Shown: piece after piece, positions 46,156 through 55,194 of the stretch | Layout: every line of letters begins with the position of its first letter | Numbering within the stretch: the first letter of the stretch is position 1 | Assembly: GCF_018614055.1 (NCBI RefSeq) | Contig: NZ_JAGGPB010000034.1 | Span: 124,001-188,000 of the forward strand | DNA length: 64,000 nt | Source of the DNA: Streptomyces sp. ISL-98 | GTDB taxonomy: Bacteria; Actinomycetota; Actinomycetes; Streptomycetales; Streptomycetaceae | Direction of reading: 5' to 3' | Position numbers and translations under genes: made by a program | The notes under the pieces: model-generated | What the model saw: only the letters and a program-made list of their open reading frames with translations | Databases searched by the model: none | Told to the model about the DNA's origin: nothing

Positions 46156-48081
46156 GTGGCGCTGCTGACCCGCATTACGGGACCGCGCGATCTGGACCGG
46201 CTCAGCCCGGAGCAGCTGGACCAGCTGGCCGCTGAGATCCGGACATTTCTCGTCGACGAGGTCTCCAAGACCGGCGGACACCTGGGCCCCAACCTCGGTG
46301 TGGTCGAGCTGACCATCGCCCTGCACCGCGTATTCGACTCGCCCAAGGACAAGGTCCTCTTCGACACCGGGCACCAGTCGTACGTACACAAGCTGCTCAC
46401 CGGCCGCCAGGACTTCTCGAAGCTGAAGATGAAGGGCGGCCTGTCGGGCTACCCGTCGCGCGAGGAGTCCGAGCACGACGTCATCGAGAACTCGCACGCC
46501 TCGACCGTCCTCGGCTGGGCCGACGGCCTCGCCAAGGCCAACGAGGTCCTCAAGAAGGAGGATCACCACGTCGTCGCCGTCATCGGTGACGGCGCGCTCA
46601 CCGGCGGCATGGCCTGGGAGGCGCTGAACAATATCGCCGTCGCCAAGGACCGCCCGCTGGTCATCGTCGTCAACGACAACGAGCGCTCGTACGCCCCGAC
46701 CATCGGCGGCCTCGCGAACCACCTCGCCACGCTCCGTACGACCGACGGCTACGAGCGCTTCCTCGCCCGCGGCAAGGACATCCTGGAGCGCACGCCCGTC
46801 GTCGGGAAGCCGCTCTACGAGACCCTGCACGGCGCGAAGAAGGGCCTCAAGGACTTCATCGCCCCGCAGGGCATGTTCGAGGACCTCGGCCTCAAGTACG
46901 TCGGCCCGATCGACGGCCACGACATCGAGGCCCTGGAGTCCGCGCTCACCCGCGCCAAGCGCTTCGGCGGCCCCGTCATCGTGCACTGCCTCACCGAGAA
47001 GGGCCGCGGCTACCAGCCCGCCCTCGCCGACGAGGCGGACCGCTTCCACGCCGTCGGCAAGATCCACCCCGACACCGGCCTGCCGATCGCCTCGTCCGGC
47101 GTCGACTGGACCTCGGTGTTCGGCGAGGAGATGGTCAAGCTCGGCAAGGAGCGCGAGGACATCGTCGCGATCACGGCGGCCATGCTGCAGCCGGTCGGCC
47201 TCGACAAGTTCGCGAAGGCCTTCCCCGACCGGGTGTACGACGTGGGGATCGCCGAGCAGCACGGCGCGGTCTCCGCGGCCGGTCTGGCCACCGGCGGCCT
47301 GCACCCCGTCTTCGCGGTGTATGCGACCTTCCTCAACCGGGCCTTCGACCAGGTCCTGATGGACGTTGCCCTGCACAAGTGCGGCGTCACCTTTGTACTC
47401 GACCGCGCGGGCATCACCGGCACCGACGGCGCCTCGCACAACGGCATGTGGGACATGTCGATCCTGCAGTGCGTCCCCACGCTGCGCATCGCCGCGCCGC
47501 GCGACGCCGACCAGGTCCGCGCCCAGCTGCGCGAGGCCGTCGTGGTCGACGACGCGCCGACCGTCGTCCGCTTCTCCAAGGGCGCCGTCGGCCCCGCGGT
47601 GAAGGCCGTGGGCAAGGTCGGCGGCATGGACGTCCTGCGCAACGCCGACGCGGACACCGAGCGGCCTGACGTCCTGCTCGTCTCTGTCGGGGCGCTCGCG
47701 CCGATGTGCCTGGAGATCGCCGACCTGCTCGACAAGCAGGGCATCTCGACGACCGTGGTCGACCCGCGCTGGGTCAAGCCGGTCGACGAGGCGCTCGCGC
47801 CGCTGGCCGAGCAGCACCGCGTGGTCGTCACCGTCGAGGACAACAGCCGCGCGGGCGGCGTTGGTTCCGCCATCGCCCAGGCACTGCGCGATGCGGGCGT
47901 CGACGTACCGCTGCGCGACTTCGGCATCCCGCCGCGCTTCCTCGACCACGCGTCCCGCAAGGAGGTCATGGCCGAGATCGGTCTGACCGCCCCGGACATC
48001 GCCCGCCAGGTGACGGGTCTCGTCTCCAAGCTGGACGGCCGGCTGGAGGACACGCCGGAAGCCGAGGTGGCGCGCGACTGA
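46156..48081 (+). CDS. dxs: 1-deoxy-D-xylulose-5-phosphate synthase
   Basis: 641 aa, first enzyme of the MEP pathway: pyruvate plus glyceraldehyde 3-phosphate gives deoxyxylulose 5-phosphate with thiamine diphosphate. The cofactor motif is GDGALTGGMAWEALNN, catalytic Glu lies in GIAEQHG, and SKTGGHLGPNLGVVELT and DTGHQSYVHK are family hallmarks. GTG 46156 has AAGGAGG 5 bases upstream; the frame extends left with no homology. Supplies isoprenoid precursors for quinones, hopanoids and terpenes. Monocistronic, ended by the hairpin at 48146. Confidence 0.96.
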   Translation: MALLTRITGPRDLDRLSPEQLDQLAAEIRTFLVDEVSKTGGHLGPNLGVVELTIALHRVFDSPKDKVLFDTGHQSYVHKLLTGRQDFSKLKMKGGLSGYPSREESEHDVIENSHASTVLGWADGLAKANEVLKKEDHHVVAVIGDGALTGGMAWEALNNIAVAKDRPLVIVVNDNERSYAPTIGGLANHLATLRTTDGYERFLARGKDILERTPVVGKPLYETLHGAKKGLKDFIAPQGMFEDLGLKYVGPIDGHDIEALESALTRAKRFGGPVIVHCLTEKGRGYQPALADEADRFHAVGKIHPDTGLPIASSGVDWTSVFGEEMVKLGKEREDIVAITAAMLQPVGLDKFAKAFPDRVYDVGIAEQHGAVSAAGLATGGLHPVFAVYATFLNRAFDQVLMDVALHKCGVTFVLDRAGITGTDGASHNGMWDMSILQCVPTLRIAAPRDADQVRAQLREAVVVDDAPTVVRFSKGAVGPAVKAVGKVGGMDVLRNADADTERPDVLLVSVGALAPMCLEIADLLDKQGISTTVVDPRWVKPVDEALAPLAEQHRVVVTVEDNSRAGGVGSAIAQALRDAGVDVPLRDFGIPPRFLDHASRKEVMAEIGLTAPDIARQVTGLVSKLDGRLEDTPEAEVARD

Positions 48082-48145
48082 CGCGGCGCCAGGACCTCGT
48101 ACGCCGTCGCAAGGTCGTACGTCGTCGTACGCCGTCGTACGACTC

Positions 48146-48182
48146 AAGGCCCGGCTGGAGCAGCTCGCTCCGGCCGGGCCTT
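48146..48182 (+). terminator. Terminator of dxs
   Basis: AAGGCCCGGCTGGAGC pairs with GCTCCGGCCGGGCCTT (one wobble) around a 5-base loop, followed by TTT. Just before it, 48109-48143 is a run of GTCGTACG-like short repeats. Confidence 0.88.
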
Positions 48183-48353
48183 TCCGTCACCCGAAAGGCT
48201 CAACTTTCAGGCCAATTCCGCATACTCACCGGTGCCTCTCATCGGGTGAAACCCTGCGGCGGTACTCGTCGGTGCTGCCCGGTTCGCTCACGATCATGAC
48301 TGAAACTCGCTCACTTCAAGGTTGGGCGACAGCCAACAGGCGGAGGTACGCCG

Positions 48354-49871
48354 GTGAGTACGCAGCAGGACCCCGGACCGGGAAGCGGCGGGATGTTCCG
48401 GACCAAGACGATCGAACAGTCGATCCGCGACACGGAGGAGCCGGAGCACGCGCTCAAGAAATCCCTCTCCGCGCTCGACCTGACGGTCTTCGGAGTCGGG
48501 GTCATCATCGGCACCGGCATCTTCGTCCTCACGGGCAAGGTGGCCAAGGAGACGGCCGGTCCCGCCACCGCGCTCGCCTTCGTCGCCGCCGGCGTCGCGT
48601 GCGGCCTGGCCGCCATCTGCTACGCCGAGTTCGCCTCGACCGTGCCGGTCGCCGGGTCCGCGTACACCTTCTCGTACGCCTCGCTCGGCGAGCTGGTCGC
48701 CTGGACCATCGGCTGGGACCTGGTCCTCGAATTCGCGCTGGGCACGGCGGTGGTGGCGGTCGGCTGGTCGGGGTACGTCCGGTCGCTGATGGACAACGCC
48801 GGCTGGGCTCTGCCCGACGGGCTCTCAGGCCCCGATGTGGCGGAAGGATTCGGCTTCGACCTCCTGGCCTTCCTGCTGGTGCTGCTGCTCACCGTGATCC
48901 TGGTGCTCGGCATGAAGCTGTCCGCCCGGGTCACCGCAGTCGTGGTCGCCGTCAAGGTGACCGTGGTCCTCATCGTCATCATCGCGGGCTCCTTCTTCAT
49001 CGACACGGACAACTACTCGCCCTTCATCCCTGACGCCGTGTCACAGGACGCCGGATCGGGCTGGGACGCCCCCATGGTCCAGCTGCTGTTCGGCTACGAA
49101 CCCACCAACTTCGGCGTCATGGGCATCTTCACCGCCGCCTCCGTCGTCTTCTTCGCCTTCATCGGCTTCGACGTCGTGGCCACCGCCGCCGAGGAGACCA
49201 AGCTCCCGCAGAGGGACATGCCGCGCGGCATCCTCGGCTCGCTCCTCATCTGCACCGTGCTCTACGTCGCCGTGTCCGTGGTGGTCACCGGCATGCAGCA
49301 CTACAGCGAGCTGTCGGTGAGCGCCCCGCTAGCAGACGCCTTCAAGGCCACCGGGCACCCCTTCTACGCCGGCACCATCAGCTTCGGCGCCGCCGTCGGT
49401 CTCACCACGGTGTGCATGATCCTGCTGCTCGGCCAGACCCGGGTGTTCTTCGCGATGAGCCGCGACGGACTGCTCCCGCGGTTCTTCTCCGTCACGCACC
49501 CGCGATTCGGCACGCCCTACCGCCCGACCATCCTGCTCGGCGTGATCATCGCGATCATCGCGGGCTTCACCAGCATCGAAGAGCTCGCGACGCTGGTGAA
49601 CATCGGCACGCTCTTCGCGTTCGTCGTCGTCGCCCTCGGCGTGATCGTCCTGCGCCGTACCCGGCCCGACCTGCACAGGGCCTTCCGTACCCCGATGGTG
49701 CCGCTCCTCCCGATCCTCTCGGTGGCCGCCTCGCTCTGGCTGATGCTGAACCTGCCGGCCGAGACGTGGCTGCGCTTCGGCATCTGGATGGCGCTGGGCT
49801 TCGTGGTCTACTTCGTGTACGGGCGCGGGCACAGCCGCCTCGGCCGCGCCGGCGGCGCTGCCAAGTACTAG
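48354..49871 (+). CDS. APC-family amino acid permease
   Basis: 505 aa with twelve to fourteen hydrophobic segments, cationic amino acid transporter (CAT/YfnA-like) subgroup. FGVGVIIGTGIFVLTG is the conserved first helix; GFDVVATAAEETKLPQRDMP is the family loop after helix 6. GTG start with GGAGGT 7 bases before it. Likely a proton symporter for amino acids in the cell membrane; the exact substrate is not readable. Convergent with the NYN gene, whose stop lies four bases beyond its own. Confidence 0.88.
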   Translation: MSTQQDPGPGSGGMFRTKTIEQSIRDTEEPEHALKKSLSALDLTVFGVGVIIGTGIFVLTGKVAKETAGPATALAFVAAGVACGLAAICYAEFASTVPVAGSAYTFSYASLGELVAWTIGWDLVLEFALGTAVVAVGWSGYVRSLMDNAGWALPDGLSGPDVAEGFGFDLLAFLLVLLLTVILVLGMKLSARVTAVVVAVKVTVVLIVIIAGSFFIDTDNYSPFIPDAVSQDAGSGWDAPMVQLLFGYEPTNFGVMGIFTAASVVFFAFIGFDVVATAAEETKLPQRDMPRGILGSLLICTVLYVAVSVVVTGMQHYSELSVSAPLADAFKATGHPFYAGTISFGAAVGLTTVCMILLLGQTRVFFAMSRDGLLPRFFSVTHPRFGTPYRPTILLGVIIAIIAGFTSIEELATLVNIGTLFAFVVVALGVIVLRRTRPDLHRAFRTPMVPLLPILSVAASLWLMLNLPAETWLRFGIWMALGFVVYFVYGRGHSRLGRAGGAAKY

Positions 49872-49874
49872 GCC

Positions 49875-50324
49875 CTAGGCCTGACTTCTCTTCTCCGCAC
49901 CGTTTCCCGGCTCCGTACGTCCCGCTTCGGCGGGGACTGCGGGGCCGGACTGCTGAGCCCGTACCGTCCGCGGCCCGACGCATTGCGCGCCGTACGCCTC
50001 CACGCGCCGCCTGAGCTCCCGGTCGGCGGTGACGACGACCACGGCGGCCTCACCCACCGCTTCCGCGACCACCTCGACGATCCGGTCGTCGCCGCTGCCC
50101 GTCGCCGCCTCGACCCGTACGCCGGGCACCGATGTGACACCACGCGCGGCCCCCTCGACGACGAGGACGACGCCGAGGGGACCGGGGTGACCCGGGATGC
50201 CCTCTTCGGCGTACGCCGGGAGGCGGTCCCTGAGGCGTTCGGCGGCTCCGTGGCGGTCGCGCCACCAGCCGTCGGGGACGGACCCGACGACGTTGGCGGC
50301 GTCCACGACGAGCAGAGTTCTCAT
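49875..50324 (-). CDS. NYN-domain (PIN-like) predicted RNase
   Basis: 149 aa. MRTLLVVDAANVVGSVPDGWW is the typical NYN N-terminus with the catalytic Asp-x-x-Asn, and VVVVTADRELRRRV gives the second acidic site. Single-domain bacterial NYN proteins are proposed endoribonucleases. ATG 50324 is chosen over the long upstream frame because the fold begins there and GAGGATGCT precedes it. The C-terminal tail is disordered. Confidence 0.82.
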   Translation of the reverse strand: MRTLLVVDAANVVGSVPDGWWRDRHGAAERLRDRLPAYAEEGIPGHPGPLGVVLVVEGAARGVTSVPGVRVEAATGSGDDRIVEVVAEAVGEAAVVVVTADRELRRRVEAYGAQCVGPRTVRAQQSGPAVPAEAGRTEPGNGAEKRSQA

Positions 50325-50436
50325 AGCATCCTCATAGCATGCGTGGCCCTCGGGGCGGTCGCCACCAGGCAAAACGCTATGCTTGTTCGAATCACGGGGA
50401 GTCAAAAGTCGATGTACAGAAGGTTGGCGTGACGCC

Positions 50437-51534
50437 ATGAGGCCGCGGACCGCGCGTAAGTCCGAGCGTAATCTTCCCTCTCCTTCCAGCAGCCCCCCGG
50501 CGGCGGCGACCGGGCCCGGGACCAGCCGGTGGCTGCTGCGCGGCAAGGACGACAGACTCTCCGCCTACGCGCCCACGGACGGCGGCCTGCTGCGCTGGAC
50601 GGAGATCCGCCCCGGCGGCCCGGAGTGGTCGGGACCCGACTTCTTCCCGGCCCCCGGCATAGAGCACCTGACCCTCGCCCAGGGCCCGGACGGCTACGTG
50701 CACTTCATAGGCCGGCGCCGGAAGGGGAAGGCCGTCGACATCGTGCACGCGATCCAGTACCAGACCGGCCGCCCCCTGACCGTCTGGCACACCCTCGGCA
50801 ACCCCTACAAGGAAGCCGACCGGGGCCTCAAGATCGGCATTCCGGCCGCCACCGTCAACACGGCGGGCTCGGTCCATGTCTTCGTACGCAACGCGGGCCT
50901 CGGCGTCCAGATGCGACGCCAGGCCGCCAACGGCAAGTGGGAAGGCTGGAAGGACCTGCGCGGCAGCAAGGTCCAGGACGGCCCGGCAGCGGTGGCCACG
51001 GCCACCGGCAAGGTCGAGGTGCTGGCCCCGGCAGCGGGCCGGACGCTGCGCTGGACGCAGGAGAAGCCCGGCGGCGAGCTGACGTTGGCCGAGGACATCC
51101 CGTTCACCCCGGTGGTCCGTACGGTCGTCGGCCTGGAGACCGCCGAGGACCGCATCACGTACTACTGGAACGAATCCGAGGCCGACGGAGGCATCACCGC
51201 CCACCGCCCCGGCCAGGCCACCGTCGCCCTCTCCGGCACCCCCGCGGACAGCCCCGCAGCGGCCCTGCGCACCGAAATCGGCGGCCACGACTGCACGGTC
51301 CTGGCCCACCGCGGCACCGACGGACGCCCCGTCCTCGCGGCCTGCGTGACAGAGGCCGAGGACGACGGCGTGTGGTGGACGGCGACCGGCGACGAGTGCC
51401 TGGGCGCACCTGCGCTGGCGGTGGACGCGATGGGCCGCGTGGTCCTCGCGGTGATCGGCACGGACGGCGGGCTCCATGTGGCCCGCCAGAAGCCCGAGGA
51501 CGGCCTGGCGCTGGGGGCCTGGACCCGCGTCTGA
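50437..51534 (+). CDS. Predicted beta-propeller protein, unknown function
   Basis: About 365 aa. After a basic N-terminal tail (MRPRTARKSERNLPSP) there are repeated blades with W/Y-rich motifs: LLRWTEIRPGGPEWSGPDFF, GVQMRRQAANGKWEGWKDL, and DDGVWWTATGDECLGAPALA. This resembles PLL/tectonin-like or sialidase-like propellers. No signal peptide, no lectin residues that I can confirm. Start uncertain: ATG 50437 lacks a strong ribosome binding site. It is convergent with fadB across a strong terminator. Conserved in Streptomyces as far as I recall. Confidence 0.7.
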   Translation: MRPRTARKSERNLPSPSSSPPAAATGPGTSRWLLRGKDDRLSAYAPTDGGLLRWTEIRPGGPEWSGPDFFPAPGIEHLTLAQGPDGYVHFIGRRRKGKAVDIVHAIQYQTGRPLTVWHTLGNPYKEADRGLKIGIPAATVNTAGSVHVFVRNAGLGVQMRRQAANGKWEGWKDLRGSKVQDGPAAVATATGKVEVLAPAAGRTLRWTQEKPGGELTLAEDIPFTPVVRTVVGLETAEDRITYYWNESEADGGITAHRPGQATVALSGTPADSPAAALRTEIGGHDCTVLAHRGTDGRPVLAACVTEAEDDGVWWTATGDECLGAPALAVDAMGRVVLAVIGTDGGLHVARQKPEDGLALGAWTRV

Positions 51535-51550
51535 CCACGCACCACAGACG

Positions 51551-51587
51551 GACGGGCCGTACGGGAGCATCTCCCGTACGGCCCGTC
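51551..51587. terminator. Bidirectional terminator before fadB end
   Basis: Perfect 17-bp stem (GACGGGCCGTACGGGAG and complement) with a CAT loop, between two convergent genes. Confidence 0.88.
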
Positions 51588-51606
51588 TCGCATTGCGCGT
51601 CCGTTG

Positions 51607-53748
51607 TTACGCCGGGACGCTCGCCACGCCCGGCTCCAGGAACTTCTTCCCGTTCACACGCTCCGAGTAGCCCTCGCGGTCCAGGTACGGCGTAATGCCG
51701 CCCAGGTGGAAGGGCCAGCCCGCGCCCGTGATCAGGCAGAGGTCGATGTCCTGCGCCTCGGCGACGACACCCTCCTCCAGCATCAGGCCGATCTCCTGCG
51801 CCACGGCCTCCATGACGCGGGTACGGACCTGCTCCTCGGTCAGGACGGTGTCGCCCTGCTTGAGGAGAGCCGCGACCTCGGGGTCCAGCTCGGGCTTGAA
51901 CCCGTTCTCGGCGGAGTAGACGTAGAAGCCGCGCTTGCCGGCCTTGACCACAGCGGCCAGGTTCGGCGACACCGTGAAGCGCTCCGGGAAGGCGCGGTTC
52001 AGGGTCTCCGAAACGTGCAGACCGATGGCCGGGCCGACCAGCTCCAGGAGCACCAGCGGGGACATCGGCAGGCCGAGGGGCTCGACGCCCTTCTCGGCGA
52101 CGGCGACCGGGGTGCCCTCGTCGATGACGTTCTGGATCTCGCCCATGAAGCGGGTCAGGATGCGGTTGACGACGAACGCCGGGGCGTCCTTCACCAGAAC
52201 CGCCGTCTTCTTGAGCTTGCGCGCGACACCGAACGCCGTGGCCAGCGAGGCGTCGTCGGTCTGCTCGCCGCGGACGATCTCCAGGAGCGGGAGGATCGCG
52301 ACCGGGTTGAAGAAGTGGAAGCCGACGACCCGCTCGGGGTGCTTCAGCTTCGACGCCATCTCGGTCACCGACAGCGAGGAGGTGTTGGTGGCGAGGATCG
52401 CGTGCGCCGGGGCGACCGCCTCGACCTCCGCGAACACCTGCTGCTTGACGCCGATCTCCTCGAAGACCGCCTCGATGATGAAGTCGGCGTCGGAGAAGCC
52501 CTCGGCCTTGTCCAGAACACCGGAGACCAGGCCCTTCAGGCGGTTCGCCTTGTCCTGGTTGATACGGCGCTTGCCGAGCAGCTTGTCGATCTCGGCGTGG
52601 ACGTAGCCCACACCCTTGTCGACGCGCTCCTGGTCGATGTCCGTCAGAACGACCGGCACCTCCAGGCGGCGCAGGAAGAGCAGCGCCAGCTGGGAGGCCA
52701 TCAGGCCGGCGCCGACGACGCCCACCTTGGTGACCGGACGCGCGAGCGACTTGTCCGGCGCACCGGCCGGGCGCTTCGCGCGCTTCTGGACCAGGTTGAA
52801 GGCGTAGATGCCGCTGCGCAGCTCGCCGCCCATGATCAGGTCGGCCAGCGCGGTGTCCTCGGCGTCGAAGCCGGCGCCCAGGTCGCCGTCCTTCGCCGCA
52901 GCGATGATCTCCAGCGCGCGGTACGCCGCCGGGGCAGCGCCGTGCACCTTGGAGTCCGCGACGGCCTTGCCGCGCGCCACGGCCTGGTCCCAGGCGTCGC
53001 CGCGGTCGATCTCGGCACGCTCGACCGTGACCGAGCCGTTCAGGACGGACGCGGTCCAGTTCAGCGACTGCTCCAGGAAGTCCGCGCCCTCGAAGATCGC
53101 GTCGGCGATCCCGAGCTCGAAGACCTGCTTGCCCTTGAGCTGCTTGTTCTGGTTGAGCGAGTTCTCAATAATGACCGAAACTGCACGGTCCGCACCGATC
53201 AGGTTCGGCAGCAGCACGCAGCCGCCCCAGCCCGGTACGAGGCCGAGGAAGACCTCGGGCAGGGAGAAGGCGGGCAGCGCCTTCGAGACCGTGCGGTACG
53301 AGCAGTGCAGGCCGACCTCGACGCCGCCGCCCATCGCCGCACCGTTGTAGTACGCGAAGGTGGGGACAGCGAGCCCGGACAGACGGCGGAAGACGTCGTG
53401 GCCGCCCTTGCCGATGGCCAGCGCGTCCTCGTGCCGCTTCAGCAGCTCGACACCCTTGAGGTCGGCGCCGACCGCGAAGATGAACGGCTTGCCGGTGAGG
53501 CCGACACCGACGACGGAACCCTCGGCGGCCTCCTTCTCGACCTGGTCGATGGCGGCGTTGAGGTTCGCCAGCGACTGCGGCCCGAAGGTGGTCGGCTTGG
53601 TGTGGTCCAGGCCGTTGTCCAGCGTGATGAGCGCGAAGCGCCCGGCGCCGTACGGCAGGTCGAGGTGGCGCACGTGCGCCTGCGTGACGACCTCGCCGGG
53701 GAACAGCTCGGCCGCGCCCTTCAGAAGCTCAGCGGTGGTGGTGCTCAC
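51607..53748 (-). CDS. fadB: Fatty acid oxidation complex alpha subunit
   Basis: 713 aa, fused enoyl-CoA hydratase (N-terminal, about 1-310; AVGADLKG and YYNGAAMGGGVEVGLHC oxyanion-hole segments) and 3-hydroxyacyl-CoA dehydrogenase (about 325-705; NAD loop VGVVGAGLMAS, ATNTSSLSVTEMA, GFHFFNPV). Catalyses hydration and oxidation steps of beta-oxidation. GTG start overlaps the fadA stop (GTGA), so the complex subunits are made together. Normal length for the actinobacterial form. Confidence 0.95.
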   Translation of the reverse strand: MSTTTAELLKGAAELFPGEVVTQAHVRHLDLPYGAGRFALITLDNGLDHTKPTTFGPQSLANLNAAIDQVEKEAAEGSVVGVGLTGKPFIFAVGADLKGVELLKRHEDALAIGKGGHDVFRRLSGLAVPTFAYYNGAAMGGGVEVGLHCSYRTVSKALPAFSLPEVFLGLVPGWGGCVLLPNLIGADRAVSVIIENSLNQNKQLKGKQVFELGIADAIFEGADFLEQSLNWTASVLNGSVTVERAEIDRGDAWDQAVARGKAVADSKVHGAAPAAYRALEIIAAAKDGDLGAGFDAEDTALADLIMGGELRSGIYAFNLVQKRAKRPAGAPDKSLARPVTKVGVVGAGLMASQLALLFLRRLEVPVVLTDIDQERVDKGVGYVHAEIDKLLGKRRINQDKANRLKGLVSGVLDKAEGFSDADFIIEAVFEEIGVKQQVFAEVEAVAPAHAILATNTSSLSVTEMASKLKHPERVVGFHFFNPVAILPLLEIVRGEQTDDASLATAFGVARKLKKTAVLVKDAPAFVVNRILTRFMGEIQNVIDEGTPVAVAEKGVEPLGLPMSPLVLLELVGPAIGLHVSETLNRAFPERFTVSPNLAAVVKAGKRGFYVYSAENGFKPELDPEVAALLKQGDTVLTEEQVRTRVMEAVAQEIGLMLEEGVVAEAQDIDLCLITGAGWPFHLGGITPYLDREGYSERVNGKKFLEPGVASVPA

Positions 53749-54965
53749 TTGTTGCCTCCGTCAAAGTGCGGGTTCTCCCAGATGACCGTTCCGCCCATGC
53801 CGAAGCCGACACACATCGACGTCAGGCCGTAGCGGACGTGCGGCTGCTCCTCGAACTGCCGCGCCAGCTGGGTCATCAGGCGTACGCCCGAGGAGGCCAG
53901 CGGGTGGCCGAACGCGATCGCGCCGCCGTACTGGTTGACGCGCGGGTCGTCGTCCGCGATGCCGTAGTGGTCCAGGAGCGAGAGCACCTGCACCGCGAAG
54001 GCCTCGTTGATCTCGAACAGGCCGATGTCGTCGATCGTCAGGCCCGCCTTGGCCAGGGCCTTCTCGGTCGCCGGGACCGGGCCGATGCCCATGACCTCCG
54101 GCTCGACACCCACGAAGGCGTACGAGACGAGACGCATCTTGACCGGCAGGCCCAGCTCGCGCGCGACGTCCTCGGCGGCGATCAGGGAGGCGGTGGCGCC
54201 GTCGTTGAGACCGGCGGCGTTACCGGCGGTGACCCGCCCGTGCGCACGGAACGGCGTCTTGAGCCCGGCCAGGCTCTCCAGGGTGGTCCCCGGGCGCATC
54301 GGCTCGTCGGCGGTCACGAGGCCCCAGCCGGTCTCACCGGCCTCGGGGTTGGTGCGGCGTACGGAGATCGGCACCAGGTCCTGCTGGATCTTGCCGTCGG
54401 CGTACGCCTTGGCGGCCTTCTCCTGCGAACGCACCGCGTACTCGTCGGCGCGCTGCTTGGTGATGTGCGGGAAGCGGTCGTGCAGGTTCTCCGCGGTCAT
54501 GCCCATGAAGAGGGCGGACTCGTCGACCAGCTTCTCGCTGACGAAGCGCGGGTTGGGGTCCACGCCCTCGCCCATGGGGTGGCGGCCCATGTGCTCGACG
54601 CCGCCGGCGAGGGCGATGTCGTACGCACCGAAGGCCACGCCGCCCGCCATGGACGTCACCGCGGTCATCGCGCCCGCACACATGCGGTCGATCGAGAAAC
54701 CGGGGACGGACTGCGGCAGCCCGGCGAGGATGCCGGCGGTGCGGCCGAGGGTCAGGCCCTGGTCGCCGATCTGGGTGGTCGCCGCGATGGCGACCTCGTC
54801 GATCTTGGCCGGGTCGAGGTCCGGGTTGCGGCGCAGCAGCTCCCGGATCGCCTTCACGACAAGATCGTCGGCCCGGGTCTCGTGGTAGATGCCCTTCGGG
54901 CCCGCCTTGCCGAACGGGGTGCGGACGCCGTCGACGAAGACGACGTCCCTGACGGTACGAGGCAC
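53745..54965 (-). CDS. fadA: Acetyl-CoA acyltransferase (thiolase)
   Basis: 406 aa thiolase, last step of beta-oxidation. Active-site cysteine in DRMCAGAMTAV, plus EINEAFAV, GGAIAFGHPLASSG and the second cysteine in SMCVGFGMGG. GTG 54965 is preceded by GGAGGAG at 8 bases; the upstream frame is Arg-rich non-coding. First gene of the fadAB pair. Confidence 0.95.
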   Translation of the reverse strand: MPRTVRDVVFVDGVRTPFGKAGPKGIYHETRADDLVVKAIRELLRRNPDLDPAKIDEVAIAATTQIGDQGLTLGRTAGILAGLPQSVPGFSIDRMCAGAMTAVTSMAGGVAFGAYDIALAGGVEHMGRHPMGEGVDPNPRFVSEKLVDESALFMGMTAENLHDRFPHITKQRADEYAVRSQEKAAKAYADGKIQQDLVPISVRRTNPEAGETGWGLVTADEPMRPGTTLESLAGLKTPFRAHGRVTAGNAAGLNDGATASLIAAEDVARELGLPVKMRLVSYAFVGVEPEVMGIGPVPATEKALAKAGLTIDDIGLFEINEAFAVQVLSLLDHYGIADDDPRVNQYGGAIAFGHPLASSGVRLMTQLARQFEEQPHVRYGLTSMCVGFGMGGTVIWENPHFDGGNK

Positions 54966-55137
54966 GATGGCTCTCCTCCAGGGTGCGGGGTGGCACTGCT
55001 GCGGGCGCACGGCTAAGCGCGCGCTTCCTTTCCTCATGCTACTTGTGGGTAACCATGCTGCCCACCCCCCACGGCGGGAGCGGTGAACGTCACACCTGGA
55101 CGACCGCACGAACCACCCCACGAACCACCCCACGACA

Positions 55138-55168
55138 AAGCCCCCGGCCGCGGACGGTCGGGGGCTCG
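55138..55168 (-). terminator. Terminator after RNase D gene
   Basis: AGCCCCCG and CGGGGGCT form the outer stem with a short imperfect inner stem, 30 bases beyond the rnd stop. Next to it is a direct repeat, ACGAACCACCCC twice in tandem (about 55107-55131). Confidence 0.65.
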
Positions 55169-55194
55169 CATCAGGCGCAATCGGCCGGATGCGG

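Noticed and set aside
46105..48147. 680-codon minus-strand frame opposite dxs
   Set aside because: Antisense shadow of dxs, which has all expected motifs.
50375..50400. Possible tRNA T-loop (TTCGAATC) ahead of the propeller gene
   Set aside because: No acceptor stem, anticodon arm or CCA-proximal pairing could be found around it.
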